32,032 nt of DNA, taken from the NCBI GenBank assembly GCA_037176905.1, contig JBBBWG010003092.1:1-32032 (forward strand), in the 5' to 3' direction. Positions 1 through 11,274 of the stretch are shown piece by piece; positions within the stretch are counted from its first letter, which is position 1, and each line of letters begins with the position of its first letter. Below the pieces are notes generated by a model that saw only the letters and a program-made list of their open reading frames with translations, was not told the DNA's origin and ran no database searches. Made by a program: the position numbers and the translations under genes. The stretch comes from Azolla pinnata. Taxonomy: Eukaryota > Streptophyta > Polypodiopsida > Salviniales > Salviniaceae.

Positions 1-220
1 CCTCGCCGTCCCGGGCCTCGCCGCCGACGCCGCGTCGGGCCGCTTCCCCGTGTCCGCGTCCGCGCTCGTGCGCGGCCGCGTCCGCTTCCTGCGCGTCTTC
101 CGCCCGCGCGCCGCCGCCGCCGCGCGCTGCTCCCTCTCCCTCTCCCTCGCCTCCGCCCTCTCGCCCTCCTCCTTCGACGCCGACATCGCCTGCACCTACA
201 CCGTCCGCCTCCTCCTCTGA
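1..220 (+). CDS. 3' end of a GC-rich gene, possibly LEA_2 domain protein (partial)
   Basis: An open frame enters from the left edge (first full codon at position 2) and ends at TGA 218-220, giving the last 72 residues. Codons are almost all G or C at the third position, as in many monocot genes. The tail contains GRVRFLRVFRP, an Ala/Ser/Leu-rich stretch with one Cys, and ends CTYTVRLLL. Two cysteines near the end and a closing C-x-Y-x-V-x-L pattern resemble the C-terminus of LEA_2 / NDR1-HIN1-like proteins, which are membrane-anchored stress or defence proteins. That family call is an inference from the pattern only. The start and most of the protein lie outside the window. Confidence 0.45.
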   Translation, partial: LAVPGLAADAASGRFPVSASALVRGRVRFLRVFRPRAAAAARCSLSLSLASALSPSSFDADIACTYTVRLLL

Positions 221-2480
221 CAAATCCCCGGCCCGACCCCATCCCTATGAACCCACGTGGATGTTGGCTGCCCTTTCTCGAATCGTTGTTTCTTTCGCCT
301 TGCTCCCCGCCGCCGCCCCCCTCCCTCCCTCCCGCCCTCTCATGCATGTATAATGTAAAGCCACTCGTGCGTCGGTCGGTCGGTCGATCGATCGGCCCGA
401 TGTAAATGCGAATCGTATGCTGTTCGCGTTTCGAATCTTCCGCATCCCGCCTCCTCGCCTTCCTTGAGCTCAATGTGTTGTGTGCCGAGCGCGCGCTCCG
501 GCGTCGTCCTGCCTCCCTCGCTGCGATTGCCACCGAACCCTGATTCATTTCTCAACTCGGGGAACCTCACGACGACGACGACGCACGTATCGTTTTACTC
601 GGGTCTCGCATTTCGGGTTTTAGGGTTTAGGGATGGTCCCATCTATGGCTTTCCTAGTAGCCAACATCGCGCCACCGTGTGTTTCTACGCTTCACACCCC
701 CGCCTCGTCTCTTCCTCCACATGACGTACGATCTCATCGACCCCAATCCGTTCAAAATCGACTTGCAGGTGCCAACATCCGGATGCCTGCATCCATCACA
801 TGAATTCGACCCCCTGCCCCCAAGCACAACGTGCCCCCCATCCTTTGGCACATTGTTAAAAACACTTCAGTTCAATAAATGAAACATAATCAGAACTGAA
901 AGAGAGAAGGACTTTGGGGGGGGAAGCATTTACTCTCATCACAGATCTCTCTGTTCTTGTTTTTAAAACTATGCTGTCGTCCTTGAAGGACTTTTGGACA
1001 CAGGCTTGTCTCATCTTGAATTTGTAAAAATTGAAGGAACCAAAGCTCTTTCAAAACCTCACCATGCCCATGCCCATGTCCAGCACAGGAGTTTGTTCGA
1101 TATAATAGCCTGCTCTTGTTGGAGCTTTACTTATTACTTCCATGTAAAAGAGGAAGGAGAGCTCTTGCCAGAGAGGGTACAACTAGATAGAGGTCATGCA
1201 TGCTTCACAGCTGATTGGGCCCTCTTTCCCATGAGAGCACCTCTTTACTTCACCATACAGGTCACATCCCAGAAAGAGAAGCATCCCACCATGCATGTTA
1301 TTACTCTGCACTGGACTCCAATCATCAGCTAAAATACATTGGACGGAATGCTGTGCTTTTGGGCTTCTTTGAGACCCCTTCAAATCTTCATGTTTAAAAA
1401 GCCCTTTTAATCCATGAAGTAGTTAGCCTCTCACCGCCGTCGTCGGATGAATGTTCTTTTCGCTGATTGATACTCAAAAGCATGAATTCATAACGGAAAT
1501 GCATCGGTTGATGGTAGAGAGGACCAGCGGTCGTAGAGCAAGGCTACGGCAGAGCTCCGTTTCGACGTCTCCCACAGTAAAGTCGGGCTTCGCCTAGGTG
1601 CATGCTGTAAAAAGCTGGTTTCAAGTCCCTGGTACACACATGTGCAGGGCAAGAGGTCAAAAGGATTATGAGCCAGAGATGAATCATAATGGCGAACAAC
1701 GATAGAACACGGCATGTTGAAAACACATATTGAATGAGAGTCAGTGAAGAAGCCACAGCAAGCAGGTGTAAAGTGAGAAGGGTTGAATGTAACCTGGAGT
1801 GGTGTGTAAGGAAAAGCTTATGTAGCAGATGTTGCTGTTACCATATTGACTTATTCCTCATTCGCTGGTGAGCTGAATCGCTGTCAATACCCCCCCAATT
1901 GCCTTCAGAAAATTTTGTCACGTTACCATACAGCTTTTCACCATCGGAATGCCCACTTTCATCGATTTCTGCTGTTTGAACAAAAGCCCAACCAATCAGT
2001 CCATTAACAAACCAAATGCATGCAATTAATGAGAATACCAGATAGCATCTTCCCTTAAATGTGATCATATGGCCTCGTGCTTCGTGATTGTCAGCAGTAA
2101 CTCCATAACGAGGACAGATCAATTGGTCCAGTAATCCACGAAGTCTAATGCCTTCACCAAAATTTCACATAGCAACCACGAGTGACCTCTGGAATCAAAT
2201 TAGTTTCAACTTTGATCAGCAAACTGCCTACAACCTTTTGACACAACGCTGGAATTCCGAGATTCCCAATGTCAAAATTGCTTTCCAGAACATGTTTCTA
2301 GCATATACAACAAGGCATGTTGGAGCCGAAAGGCCCGCACTTTCTATCAAACATGATTTCAGCATTTTAATTCAAGAGAATTCCCAGACACTGTCTTTGC
2401 CACAAATAAAGCTGCACAGTTCTGTACACACTGTATGGGCTGAAATATGCCGTAAAAGTTTTGGTTACAAGCTTCAGAAG
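221..2480. other. 3' flank and intergenic region, no gene recognised
   Basis: This is the downstream flank of the left-edge gene, then mixed-composition DNA. A short telomere-type motif (TTTAGGG with a variant) lies near 615-631 and a possible polyadenylation signal AATAAAT near 875. Several open frames of 60-112 codons occur on both strands, but none resembles a family I know and they overlap one another. One minus-strand frame at 1838-2122 (94 codons) has a hydrophobic stretch, CYLVFSLIACIWFVNGLIG, that could span a membrane. It lacks any other support, so I do not call it a gene. Confidence 0.5.
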
Positions 2481-2625
2481 TGCACAACAATTCCAAGGAC
2501 AAAGCTCTTGCAGACAAGAAAAATGTCGCATATCTCTACGCATGCAAAGCAGCACTATAAGGATTCCGAGGATGAGGCGCTTGCGGACAAGAAAAATGCA
2601 GCACATCTGTATGCATCCAAAGCAT
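2480..2625 (+). repeat. Imperfect tandem duplication, 73-bp unit, two copies
   Basis: Two copies sit 73 bp apart: 2491-2552 matches 2564-2625 (for example TTCCAAGGAC against TTCCGAGGAT, then CTTGC-GACAAGAAAAATG in both). Each copy, read on the plus strand in its own frame, gives a related peptide: SKDKALADKKNVAYLYACKA and SEDEALADKKNAAHLYASKA. The unit is not a multiple of three, so the frames differ. It lies directly downstream of the phosducin-like gene stop codon, inside its probable 3' untranslated region. Confidence 0.7.
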
Positions 2626-2628
2626 AAC

Positions 2629-5600
2629 TTAATCCGAGTCTGAATCTGCGTAAGTGGTTGATCGCAGCTGTGTCGGCACCTCTGCTGGATCAACATCATC
2701 CTCCGCATTCTTGTTTTTCACAATGATTCCTATTAATGAAGAAATGATGTTGGATGGTATTAGCAACATTCATTTTTGCTCTATTAAAATTGCCGAAAGG
2801 AAAAAATAACGGTGACATTGTGGTAGTTACTGAGTTACATGAACTCAGGTAGCATTTTCAAGCACTACAGCATGCTTGGACAAACCATTGTATGCTAGGA
2901 AAATACATTACGCTTAATGTTACTAACCCTTGCGAGAAAGCCAATTTTCCAATCTGCTTGTCGGGAAGTCATCTACCCCTCCGAGATCTTGAAACCCTAC
3001 CAACCTATCGAATGCAACCCCATCCCTGAAAAATGCATGGAAAAACCAGTTAGTCCCCCCCCTTAAACTCTCCAAGAAGTCCGTATTCATTGACAGCATC
3101 TTTGATCAATATTCATTTGTACTGAGCTAGTACCTGAACAAAATAATGCATGGTAGCGTCTTTATAGCTAGCTTTGTGACAAAAAATGGGGCAACCTGCA
3201 CCTCAACAAGAGTAGTTACACAATATTTCAGAACTGTATCAATAATCATCCACTATTCTCCACTTCAAATGAAAAGTTTTCTAGACTTTGACCTGTGATC
3301 GACTGAGCTACACAATATTTCAGAACTATGAGCTAAACCCTGATGAATTGCAAGCTACCATGTACAAGCAAGCAATACACGACTGACTATGTTTTACAAT
3401 CTTTGCTTCTCCACTATGAATCGGAAGGATAATAGCCCTCCATCACAAGTTCGGCTTATTAATAAAGATGAACATAAGGCTGAAAAAAACTAGCAAAGAA
3501 GATAGATAAGTTGAACGAAACAAGACATAGCACAGCCCTTGTGAGCATCGAAATATAGATACTCGGTTAATCTTCATATACCCAATCTTGGTATCCAGGT
3601 ACATCAAGTACAATCCGTACGATTCACGATAACAAAATAGAAATGGCAACGGTTAATACATACCTCAACATCGACCCTTACAAATTTCGTATCAAAATGC
3701 TTGGGGGCCAGAATTTTCAGATGCTTATCAATGATTCTGAAAAGAGTAGGACATGGCAGAACCAACAGTAAAGACAGTCCATTTAGTGTTCCAGAGAACA
3801 ATACAACTCACAAGTACATTTTCAGCACAGAGCACCTACTTGCAACGCATGAACTCTTTGTGAAAGAAGTGAACAATCACTTTTTTGCTTCCAGTAACTT
3901 CAGTTAAAAACTCTGCTTCACTTATCTGATCAGTACAGTCCCCAATTAGAGATATTACTGAAATATGTGCCTTTCCAGAAATCACTTAAAAACTTACATC
4001 ACGATATTCTCCATGTCCTTTCCTCTCCAACACCTGTCTTTTCTCGCTTTCTTTCTGTGAAGTTCAAATAATGGTATGGCGCTTCAATAATCATCTAAAC
4101 TAGAGATCTTGCTTCAAGCTGCTATTATTAGCAATAACCAAAAAACCCTAAACCTCACCTTTAGTGCAGCTATTCTTTCTGCATGCAATCTCTCAAGCTC
4201 TGGATCCTGAAGTTTAATACGATCAACCATGTTCAAATGATGTTACCACAGAAGAGAAAAATGCCCTCATGGCCGAATGCACTATGACCCATGGATGTCA
4301 AAAGATTACATGAGACACTGGAAGCGTCGCAAATGGTATAAAGTTGTTCGTCATGGAAATAGTGGAAAGAGTATTTAGAAATTGTGTTATTAGAAGAAGT
4401 TCAGTGAGCAACATTTTGGGAGAATAAAACACATCAATTTTCCAATTCCTTCACTTACATCCATTAAATCATCAAGATCAACTTCTTGATGTGCTGATGC
4501 AGATGAGCGTGCTTTTTCTTGCTCCAGCAGTTCCTGAGGTGCACAAAGAATGTAAAGAAATTGCACTCAAAACTTTACAAATTACATCAATCATAGTTAT
4601 CTTTTGATCTGCCCCTCCAAGGTTGTCCATTGAATTCATAAACTGAAATTTTGCACCAAATGCAGCTTACAAACATAAACTGCTATTCAAATTTGCATTT
4701 GGAACTTTGCAATATTGTGTACGGAGAACAACGCATCACAATATCTGGATGGGTCTCCGTGCAAAGGAGGTTAGGATTCAATATAAAGAGAACACTAAGT
4801 TGATTCGTACACATCTTAAAAAGACAATTGTTTCCAGCGTACCTCTCTAGCCTAGCTGCATGCCCATGCCCTGATCCCAATAAACAAGGCAATTCCTAAA
4901 AGAACAACACTAGGTTGCCTTGTACACATCTTAAAAACATGGCTTGTTTCCTGCATAACTCTATAGCCTATCTGCATGGCCTGATCCCGATAAATGAGAA
5001 AATTTCCACTCATCGGAGGGACTCCAGCTTCAAGTCAGTAATGGTTTGGTGTTAACAGTTGCTTTGAAATCTGAATTATTCATGCAAATATTGTGTAACA
5101 TCACAGCTATCTGAGTTTGAAGGCCTAAAGTAGTACACTTCTATTTGTGCTGTGGCCTTCGTGAACCATATTAACTCTCACACTGCTCCATAAGTTCATT
5201 CTCCTGATACTGATCAAAAGGACAGAAGATCAACACAAATCAAGAGAATTCATTCCTTATGGGCATACTTCACCACCCTGATAATAATTCAACTACATTG
5301 CTTGATAGCACAGTAGCTCTGTAAAACCCAAACACCCACGTATATCTCTCACAAGCATACATTTACTCGTAAATTACATGAGTTATTCATGGAAGAGATA
5401 TGCACACTACTTGATGGCGGCCCATTTGGATAATTATAGTATATAACACTGATCAAGGTACTAGCAATCCATTAACCCTAAATGGAGCTCATGGATGAGA
5501 GTAACCCAGGCCCAATTGGCATTCGAGAGCTACTGAATCTGGTCTAAATCACTATCTAAGATCTAGTGACCCTACATCCAGTCTAAAAGAATCTTTGAAC

Positions 5601-6633
5601 ATAAAATCGTGCATATACCCTTCTCACTACTCCAAATATATCCATCAAATCCTTATCGACTTCAACAGACAGAACGGTGCAAATTTGGGTCAATATCAGT
5701 CCTTAAGCAGAAGCTAAGCATGAGAAGAAAAACAAACAGAAAAATCTCATTATTGGTATAAATTATTCAATCTTTCTAAATAAACTTGAAGTGTCTGGTT
5801 ATTTGGCCAAGAGCTGGAGGTCATCAAATTATGCTTCAATTTGTTGTTCAACTCAATGTTTCAGACATCCAAGTAACTTTAATCTGGGTTTATCAATGTA
5901 GGCTAACTTTAAGATGGAGAATTCTGTGAGTTAGAGTGTAAAAGAATTTTGACACTAAGGTTTTTCATAGAGTTTTATAGTCACAGAAAAGCGTGAGGTC
6001 CAAAAATGTACAATTGAACTTAAGAAACGACATAAAGTATGCAGGAGCATCATAATCACATTTTGATGATAACAGAATTCTACATTTCTGACTAGCAATC
6101 AAAATCCGTCTGAAATATGGATGAATTCCAAAACTTTCGAGTTATTTACGATTTCCATTATTTGGTCTAATCAAGGGGAGCGTGAAAAAAGGATCAAGTA
6201 GATGAAATGACACCAACAAGGAGATGAGGTGACAATAATGCTTGGTATCCATGCATGCATACATACACATATACATGTATAAGTACATGCCTACCTACCT
6301 ACATACCCGCATACATACATACATGGATACGAACATACGCACACACACATACATACATTTATACATACAGGGACGTATGAGGAATACGAACATACACGCA
6401 CACAGACATACACAGATACGTACATACACACACATACATACATTTATACATACAGGCACGTGTGAGGAATACGAACATACACACACATACATACACAGAT
6501 ACGTACATTTATACGTACAGGGACGTATGAGGAGCAGGGTGCAGCATACCTTCTTGTAGTCGCGAGCAGCTGCACCAAGGGCAGTTCCGAATGCCAGGTC
6601 AGACATCCTCGACCGGAACGCCTCGGGATCCAT
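2629..6633 (-). CDS. PLP3: Phosducin-like protein 3 (thioredoxin-fold co-chaperone), nine exons
   Basis: Exons, minus strand: 6633-6550, 4533-4459, 4206-4159, 4054-3998, 3925-3840, 3736-3664, 3195-3134, 3025-2928, 2729-2629. All junctions are GT-AG and in phase, giving 227 aa with TAA at 2631-2629. The protein starts MDPEAFRSRMSDLAFG and continues with the acidic EVDLDDLMD, GHGEYRD, VIVHFFHKEFMRCKIIDKH, APFFVTKLAIKTLPCIILF, DRLVGFQDLGG and a closing DSDSD tail. This order matches plant phosducin-like 3 closely, and fits the related TXNDC9 family less well. The fold is thioredoxin-like, but a single Cys (MRCK) replaces the CxxC pair, as usual here. Known role of the family: a cytosolic partner of the CCT chaperonin, needed for beta-tubulin folding and microtubules in Arabidopsis. 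Intron 1 is about 2 kb and carries satellite repeats. Confidence 0.93.
6242..6535. repeat. ACAT/CA-rich satellite in PLP3 intron 1
   Basis: The tract is tetranucleotide- and dinucleotide-rich (ATAC/ACAT, CA) and holds a larger repeat. A segment beginning ACATTTATACATACAGGGAC recurs at about 6355, 6440 and 6505, with ATGAGGAATACGAACATAC following the first two copies. The third copy runs to within about 20 bp of the exon 1 splice donor at 6549. Open frames across it on both strands are low-complexity artefacts. Confidence 0.85.
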
Positions 6634-6800
6634 CCTCGATTACCTTCAGCAAGCAAGCTATGGAGAAGAGGGATGGAATCGAGGAGGGGGGAAAGCTAAA
6701 TGATGCCTCTCCTCCGCCAGCCGTGTTCCGATCGATCGATCTCTCTCTCTCTCTCTCTCTCTCTGTGTCTCTCTCGCTGCGTCGATCGAGATGGTTATGT
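6634..6800 (-). promoter_or_regulatory. PLP3 5' leader with CT/GA microsatellite
   Basis: This is the sequence directly upstream of the PLP3 ATG. A (CT)n run on the plus strand (GA on the sense strand), interrupted by GTGT, lies at about 6739-6776, between two GATCGAT palindromic stretches. GA/CT tracts are common in plant 5' leaders. I see no clear TATA box at a suitable distance. Confidence 0.4.
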
Positions 6801-8179
6801 CGCAAGGCTGCAAGAACGAAGAAACAAGAAAGACAGTGTAAGGGCATGTTCACACGCAGCGAGAGCTTAACCTCCAACGACGCACACCCGCATCTCCGTT
6901 TTGTTTTGTTTCTTTTACATCTTCAGATTATCTCCTGATTAAGGTGATGATCGGTGTACTATTAGTGGGAATCATTAACAATGTACTATTAGTGGGAATA
7001 ATTAGCAATATACATCGTGTTGACGACCTCGGGATTTAGTGTAACTAGGAGCATTTGGGGTGAGGGCTGCATTTAGATATTTTTTGGGGGTGATTTGGAA
7101 GGTAGCTTAGGCTCGTGATTAGTAGGTACTGTCATCGATTATCAGGCAATTATCGACCGAGACGGGGCTAATCACAGTGACCATAGCATTTAGGCCCCTG
7201 ATTCATGGGGGATGTAATTAGTTAATGGCAAATTAGGTGGTTGTTATTATTATTTAGACTATATTAATCTTAATGCACCCCTTCAGCCAGATATATATTA
7301 ACTACATTAGACTGTAGGTTTTAGTTCTAGTTTATTGTTAACTTTCGACATGGAGATTTGTTTAACAATATTAATGTATCAGTCATGCTTAATGCAGCCC
7401 AAAATGTTTTAGGGAAGTTGAGCTCAGGTAGCCATCGTAATCCCATATTTGTTACAAGACCATTCTGTGAAAGGTCAATTACCGATCCCAAAGTTTAATT
7501 GAAACCAGAGAAATCCAAAGCAAGAGACCAATTCGACATAAATCAAAGGGAAAACAAATGCTTAAATTAGAACAATAGATTGGTTTTAAAGAAGAAGTTG
7601 ACGATCAACACATGTAAAAAGTTAGTCACTCTTGGTGGTGAGTTAATTTCAAGTGTTATTTCTAATGAGCAAAGCGAAATAAGAGAAAATATGTCAATAC
7701 TAAAATTGTAAATAAGGGAATAGTATATTATGGAAATAAAAGTTCGAACCATATTGTGAACCTTAAGAATTTAATGAATATAAATTCTCATGTAACAAGT
7801 GTCGTTTTAGTTAATCTTAAACAATGCACTACCTAGAAAAGAATACAATGAGACACAATTAGCGCATTATTATTGAAAATTATGTCATTGGTGGGTCTCA
7901 CTCAGCTTATAAGGCTCAAAGAACACTCGTCTTACATCAAATCCTAATTTTTTCCATTATGCTGAGGATAACAATAATGACAATGATTCTATTATTATTT
8001 AAAAAAAGCAATGATTGATCAATGTATTTGTTTAATTTTCACAACGAATGTGTTACAATCCATTAGTAATATCTTGCTTGTAAATCAATATATTACAATC
8101 GTTACGTCTCTATAATCTTTCCAATCTTACGTCTTTGCAATCTTACAATCTTGTAAATTAGGACCATTGTGAGAGGCCC
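6801..8179. other. AT-rich intergenic region, small tandem repeats
   Basis: No gene is recognised. A perfect-to-near-perfect 27-bp tandem duplication lies at 6955-6981 and 6982-7008 (unit starts TGTACTATTAGTGGGAAT). Short repeated motifs built from TTACAATC and CTTACGTC occur at about 8050-8155. The one listed open frame (7567-7752, minus) is hydrophobic low-complexity sequence with no support. Confidence 0.5.
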
Positions 8180-8690
8180 AAGTTACATAAAAGCAAGGTT
8201 GGTTGCCAAAGGATATGCTCAAAGGGCATAGATTTCCAAGTTTGCCATAGTGGTAGCTCTTGATTTAGAGCTGACCCAAATGGATGTACATAACAAGTTA
8301 ATTGCATGAGGATGTTGAGGAAGAGCTGTCGATAGGTAGAACGATCCAAAGGTTTTCTTATTCCTAGAGAGGAGCATCTCAATATATAAGCTCCCGTGAA
8401 AACTTGCATAGGCTGAATGAAGCAAGCTTTCTAGGCAATTGTACAAAAAGTTTGATATCAATTGCACGGAAATCCTTCTCGCAGGTGGAGTTGTATCATG
8501 GTGCAGTAGGTTGCAAGAGATTGTTGCTTCATATACATTTCAACCACTTAGGCTTTTAAGGAAGCAATACAGTTGGCACATCTTTGCAGTGGCTTTGGTC
8601 AGCCTGATAAAGCACTCATATGCTTGTTATGAAAGCCAGAATGACATTGCGTTGGTTGTGAACCCACAAGTCTATGAATGAAGGATCCTT
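8180..8690 (+). mobile_element. Ty1/copia retrotransposon fossil (reverse transcriptase and RNase H pieces)
   Basis: Translated plus-strand pieces match hallmark Ty1/copia pol blocks in the right order. KARLVAKGYAQ near 8190-8220 and a QMDV block near 8275-8290 are from reverse transcriptase; VSWCSRLQE near 8495-8520 and a SQNDIAL block near 8635-8655 are from RNase H. The fragment is only about 0.5 kb, much shorter than a full pol, and large parts between blocks are missing. It is broken in many places and looks old. I see no LTRs, primer-binding site or gag, so the element ends cannot be set; boundaries are approximate. Confidence 0.75.
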
Positions 8691-9746
8691 TGGCCTCTCC
8701 AAAGCTAGAATGACACAGATGGGTTGGTTTGTCCTGATTATATGGCTCGATTCGGAGGTGGTTCATATCAGAGCCTTCCTTGCGTGAAGGTTTCGGCATG
8801 TATCTTTGTTGCCTTTGTTGTCTACATGCGGCAATGAATTCAAAGGCAGATTCGAGTATGCGGTTGGAAATTAGTCCTATAAACCAACTCGATAAGGATC
8901 GATTCCTGCGCAACCGGGTTTTCCGACACAAATATGGACGAGGAAATCAAGCAACATAGGTGGTCCACAAACAGGTGGGCATCGATCTAACGAGATTCTA
9001 ATCCCCAGCATTCAAGATAACAACCACGCTAAGAGTAATTAAATCAGAAGGCCTAGAACCTGAACAGATGGATGTGAACACGACCTTACCGCATCTAGAT
9101 ACCCAACCGGGTGGGTAACTAACTAATTCGGGCCCATAGCCCACCTGCCACCATTACTACGGCGCAATAGGACCGGAATCTCGTGACTGTTTCCTCATTA
9201 AAAAAATAAAGAAAAAAGGCAACGTCCGCATAACGGTCAAGACCACGCGAAGATCGGCAAGCTCACATGAACAGGAAATCGTGGGTTACGACGCTCTCTA
9301 GTCGCAGGGGGCGAATTTTACTAGCACGACCCGCCGATTCATAGCAAGGGTGCATGCTGCCTGATAATGTCATGGGGGGCACTCTAACATTCGTGCAGGG
9401 TGATCTGGTTAGAGGAATTACGTCGCAATGGATGTGTAGTGCGAGCTTCTTGGTGCAGGTCGCGCTTATAAACATGCGGGATCTTATTTAAAAAGTCCGA
9501 GATTTTGGGGGTACAAAAAGACGGAGGGATCCGGACCGATGGGATCCGGGCTTAAATCACGATCGGCGAGGGTGATTAGGGTTTTCGGGGATTACAAAGC
9601 GGTTAGAAGCCGATCCATTCTCGATTCCGACGATCGAAGTGCTGGATCTGGTCGGGGAGGGGGCAGGGGGCAGGGGGGGGCAATCAACGCATACAAGAAC
9701 AACTAGTATTATTATAGCTCGAGCGGCGGCGGCGGCGGCTCGTTGC
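8691..9746. other. Intergenic region downstream of the first LTP gene
   Basis: No gene is recognised. The left part may hold more unrecognised element remains. The right part (about 9490-9746) is 3' flank of the lipid-transfer gene, with runs of G (9655-9680) and a short GGC repeat (9723-9740). An ACCCTAATC-type motif on the minus strand near 9575-9590 resembles a plant 5' leader, but no frame follows it. Confidence 0.45.
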
Positions 9747-10297
9747 CTATGGAATCCTGCGCAAAAAAGGATTGACGAAACGTTAGGTTTACGGTTAAAT
9801 GCAAACCACAGAACACAACCATAGACACATATTTACTGACAGACTCATGGCGATAATATATATGTTTTTTTTTTGTGGGTTTTCTGGGATGCGTTCACAC
9901 TAGGCGGGGGACGGAAATAAAATACGTACGAGGCGCAGTTGGTGTTGACGGAGGGCGAGTAGCCGAGGTTGACGCCGCAGGAGCCGGCGAGCGACGCGAC
10001 GCGGTCGGCGCGCAGGCCCGCGAGCGTCTTGGCGGTGGAGACGATGCACTTGCAGGCGGTGACGCGGTCGGGGCGCGACGACTTGGTCGCCGTGTACAGC
10101 TTCTTCACGCCGGGGCAGCAGCTCGCGGGGATCGCGGCGACCTTGCCCGTGAGGTACGAGATGCAGGGCGCGAGGCTCGCGCTGACGGTGCCGCAGCTGA
10201 CCGCGCCCTCCGACGGCGTGCTCATCACCGCCACCGTCACGGCCATCGCCAGCATTAGGGCCGCCGCGCACACGACCAGTGTCCTGTTCGACGCCAT
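9747..10297 (-). CDS. Type 1 non-specific lipid-transfer protein, two exons
   Basis: Exons: 10297-9930 and 9756-9747, joined in phase (TC|G) to give 125 aa ending NCASIP, with TAG at 9749-9747. Residues 1 to about 31 form a hydrophobic secretion signal (MASNRTLVVCAAALMLAMAV...). The mature part shows the eight-cysteine pattern C-x9-C...CC...CxC...C...C: SCGTV, APCISYL, SCCPGVKKL, ACKCI, GSCGVN, NTNC. SRPDR is the family pentapeptide that borders the lipid cavity. Such proteins are secreted, bind lipids in a hydrophobic tunnel, and act in cuticle formation or defence. Without the intron the frame reads on to 150 aa, but the donor GTACGT, the acceptor GCGCAG and the conserved SIP ending support splicing. 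The exon is very GC-rich. A related gene lies 4.1 kb upstream on the same strand. Confidence 0.93.
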
Positions 10298-10480
10298 CTC
10301 CGATCTCTCTCTCTCTCTCTGTCTGTGTCTGTGTTTGTCTCTGGCTCTGGCTCTTTGTCTCTCTCTCTCTCTGTGTCTGTGTTTATCTCTTGTCTTGGTC
10401 TCTCTTTTGGGCCTCAGGAAGTTCTCTCTCTCTTGGGCTTTGCCACTGCAATCTGGCTTCGCAATTTATAAGATCGGGCG
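10298..10480 (-). promoter_or_regulatory. Promoter and CT-rich leader of the first LTP gene
   Basis: On the minus strand TATAAAT lies at 10470-10464, about 165 bp before the ATG, a plausible TATA box. Between them is a CT/TG-rich tract (GA/CA on the sense strand) at about 10302-10410. It contains an internal repeat: a CTCTCTCTGTGTCTGTGTTT-like block occurs twice roughly 55-60 bp apart. The transcript start is inferred, not seen. Confidence 0.55.
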
Positions 10481-11270
10481 CTTAAACTAATCGCTGCCAA
10501 CGAACGCATTTATTGCTCCGCCAACCCGCCACCCACAACCCCGCTGCGATCGGTACCATGCCTCTGTCGATCGATCCCGTGTTTTTGACTATCCCTTTGC
10601 TTGCTTGTCCATGCGTTCACACCCGCTTTCATCGTTCCTCGTTGCCCCCTCCGTCCAAAAAAGAAGAAAAAAAAAGGGAGAAAAAAAAAAAACAGTTAGC
10701 CTCAGAGTCCTTCACCACCGCACGTTCCTCCGCGGCCGACTCTCAGGCTCCTATAAAACCCGCTTTTACGGCCCGCCCTCCCCCTCCGATTGTGACATCC
10801 CGTAGCAAGGTTTGACCCCACCCTTGTGTGTCTGTCTACATGTCGGTGTTCCAGCACAATCACGCTTCCATGTGCGTCGTAGATTTTGTTTCGGAGATGC
10901 TCTTCCAAGACATAATAACGAGAGGACTGTCATGGGTTCGAAAATCTCACTGTGCTTGCTTGCCGTCGCAAGCATGACAAAAAAGACATGGTAGGATTCG
11001 AAGCCATGACATTCCCGTCATGTCTTCGTAACAGATGCCTCAAATGCTCACTGTTTCTTGTCTTACAACACATTTAATCGATTGTAAGAATTAATCGACT
11101 CTCCATTCAGAAGACAACTTAAGCATATGTGTACTAAACATGCATATATATGGTTGTGCACACATGTATGTATGCGTTCCGCATAGATATGTATGTACTC
11201 ATGCATGCGAAGACAAACAAAAGGGATGCTGGAAATTTAATGCCAAATGTTTAAACAACAAAATAGAATG
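10481..11270. other. Intergenic region between LTP genes, left part
   Basis: No gene is recognised. An A-rich/purine tract lies at about 10655-10693. A plus-strand TATAAAA at 10752-10758 is followed by GC-rich DNA and could be a promoter, but no convincing coding frame follows. Direct repeats of CATGAC/TTCGAA type occur near 10925-11030, and GTATGTATG-type repeats near 11150-11205. Confidence 0.4.
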
Positions 11271-11274
11271 TTAC

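Noticed and set aside
464-1332. Several plus-strand frames of 60-112 codons
   Set aside because: Overlapping frames with no family match or shared splice logic.
1838-2122. 94-codon minus-strand frame with a hydrophobic segment
   Set aside because: No recognised domain, splice partner or conserved ending; it could be chance in a 3' flank.
2148-2627. 159-codon plus-strand frame
   Set aside because: No family resemblance, and it overlaps the 3' flank of a minus-strand gene; only its last part holds the duplicated peptide noted separately.
3443-3649. TKIGYMKINRVSIF in intron 6 looked like the PLP3 TKL-K-LP-VILF exon
   Set aside because: The true exon with correct splice sites and the expected APFFVTKLAIKTLPC sequence lies at 3195-3134.
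9875-10490. Alternative long frames over the first LTP gene, including a 173-codon plus-strand frame
   Set aside because: Shadows of a GC-rich exon and of the CT-rich leader; only the minus frame shows the eight-cysteine pattern.
10925-11010. GGTTCGAAAATC and GATTCGAAGCC segments as possible tRNA arms
   Set aside because: No matching acceptor stem or anticodon arm could be folded around them.
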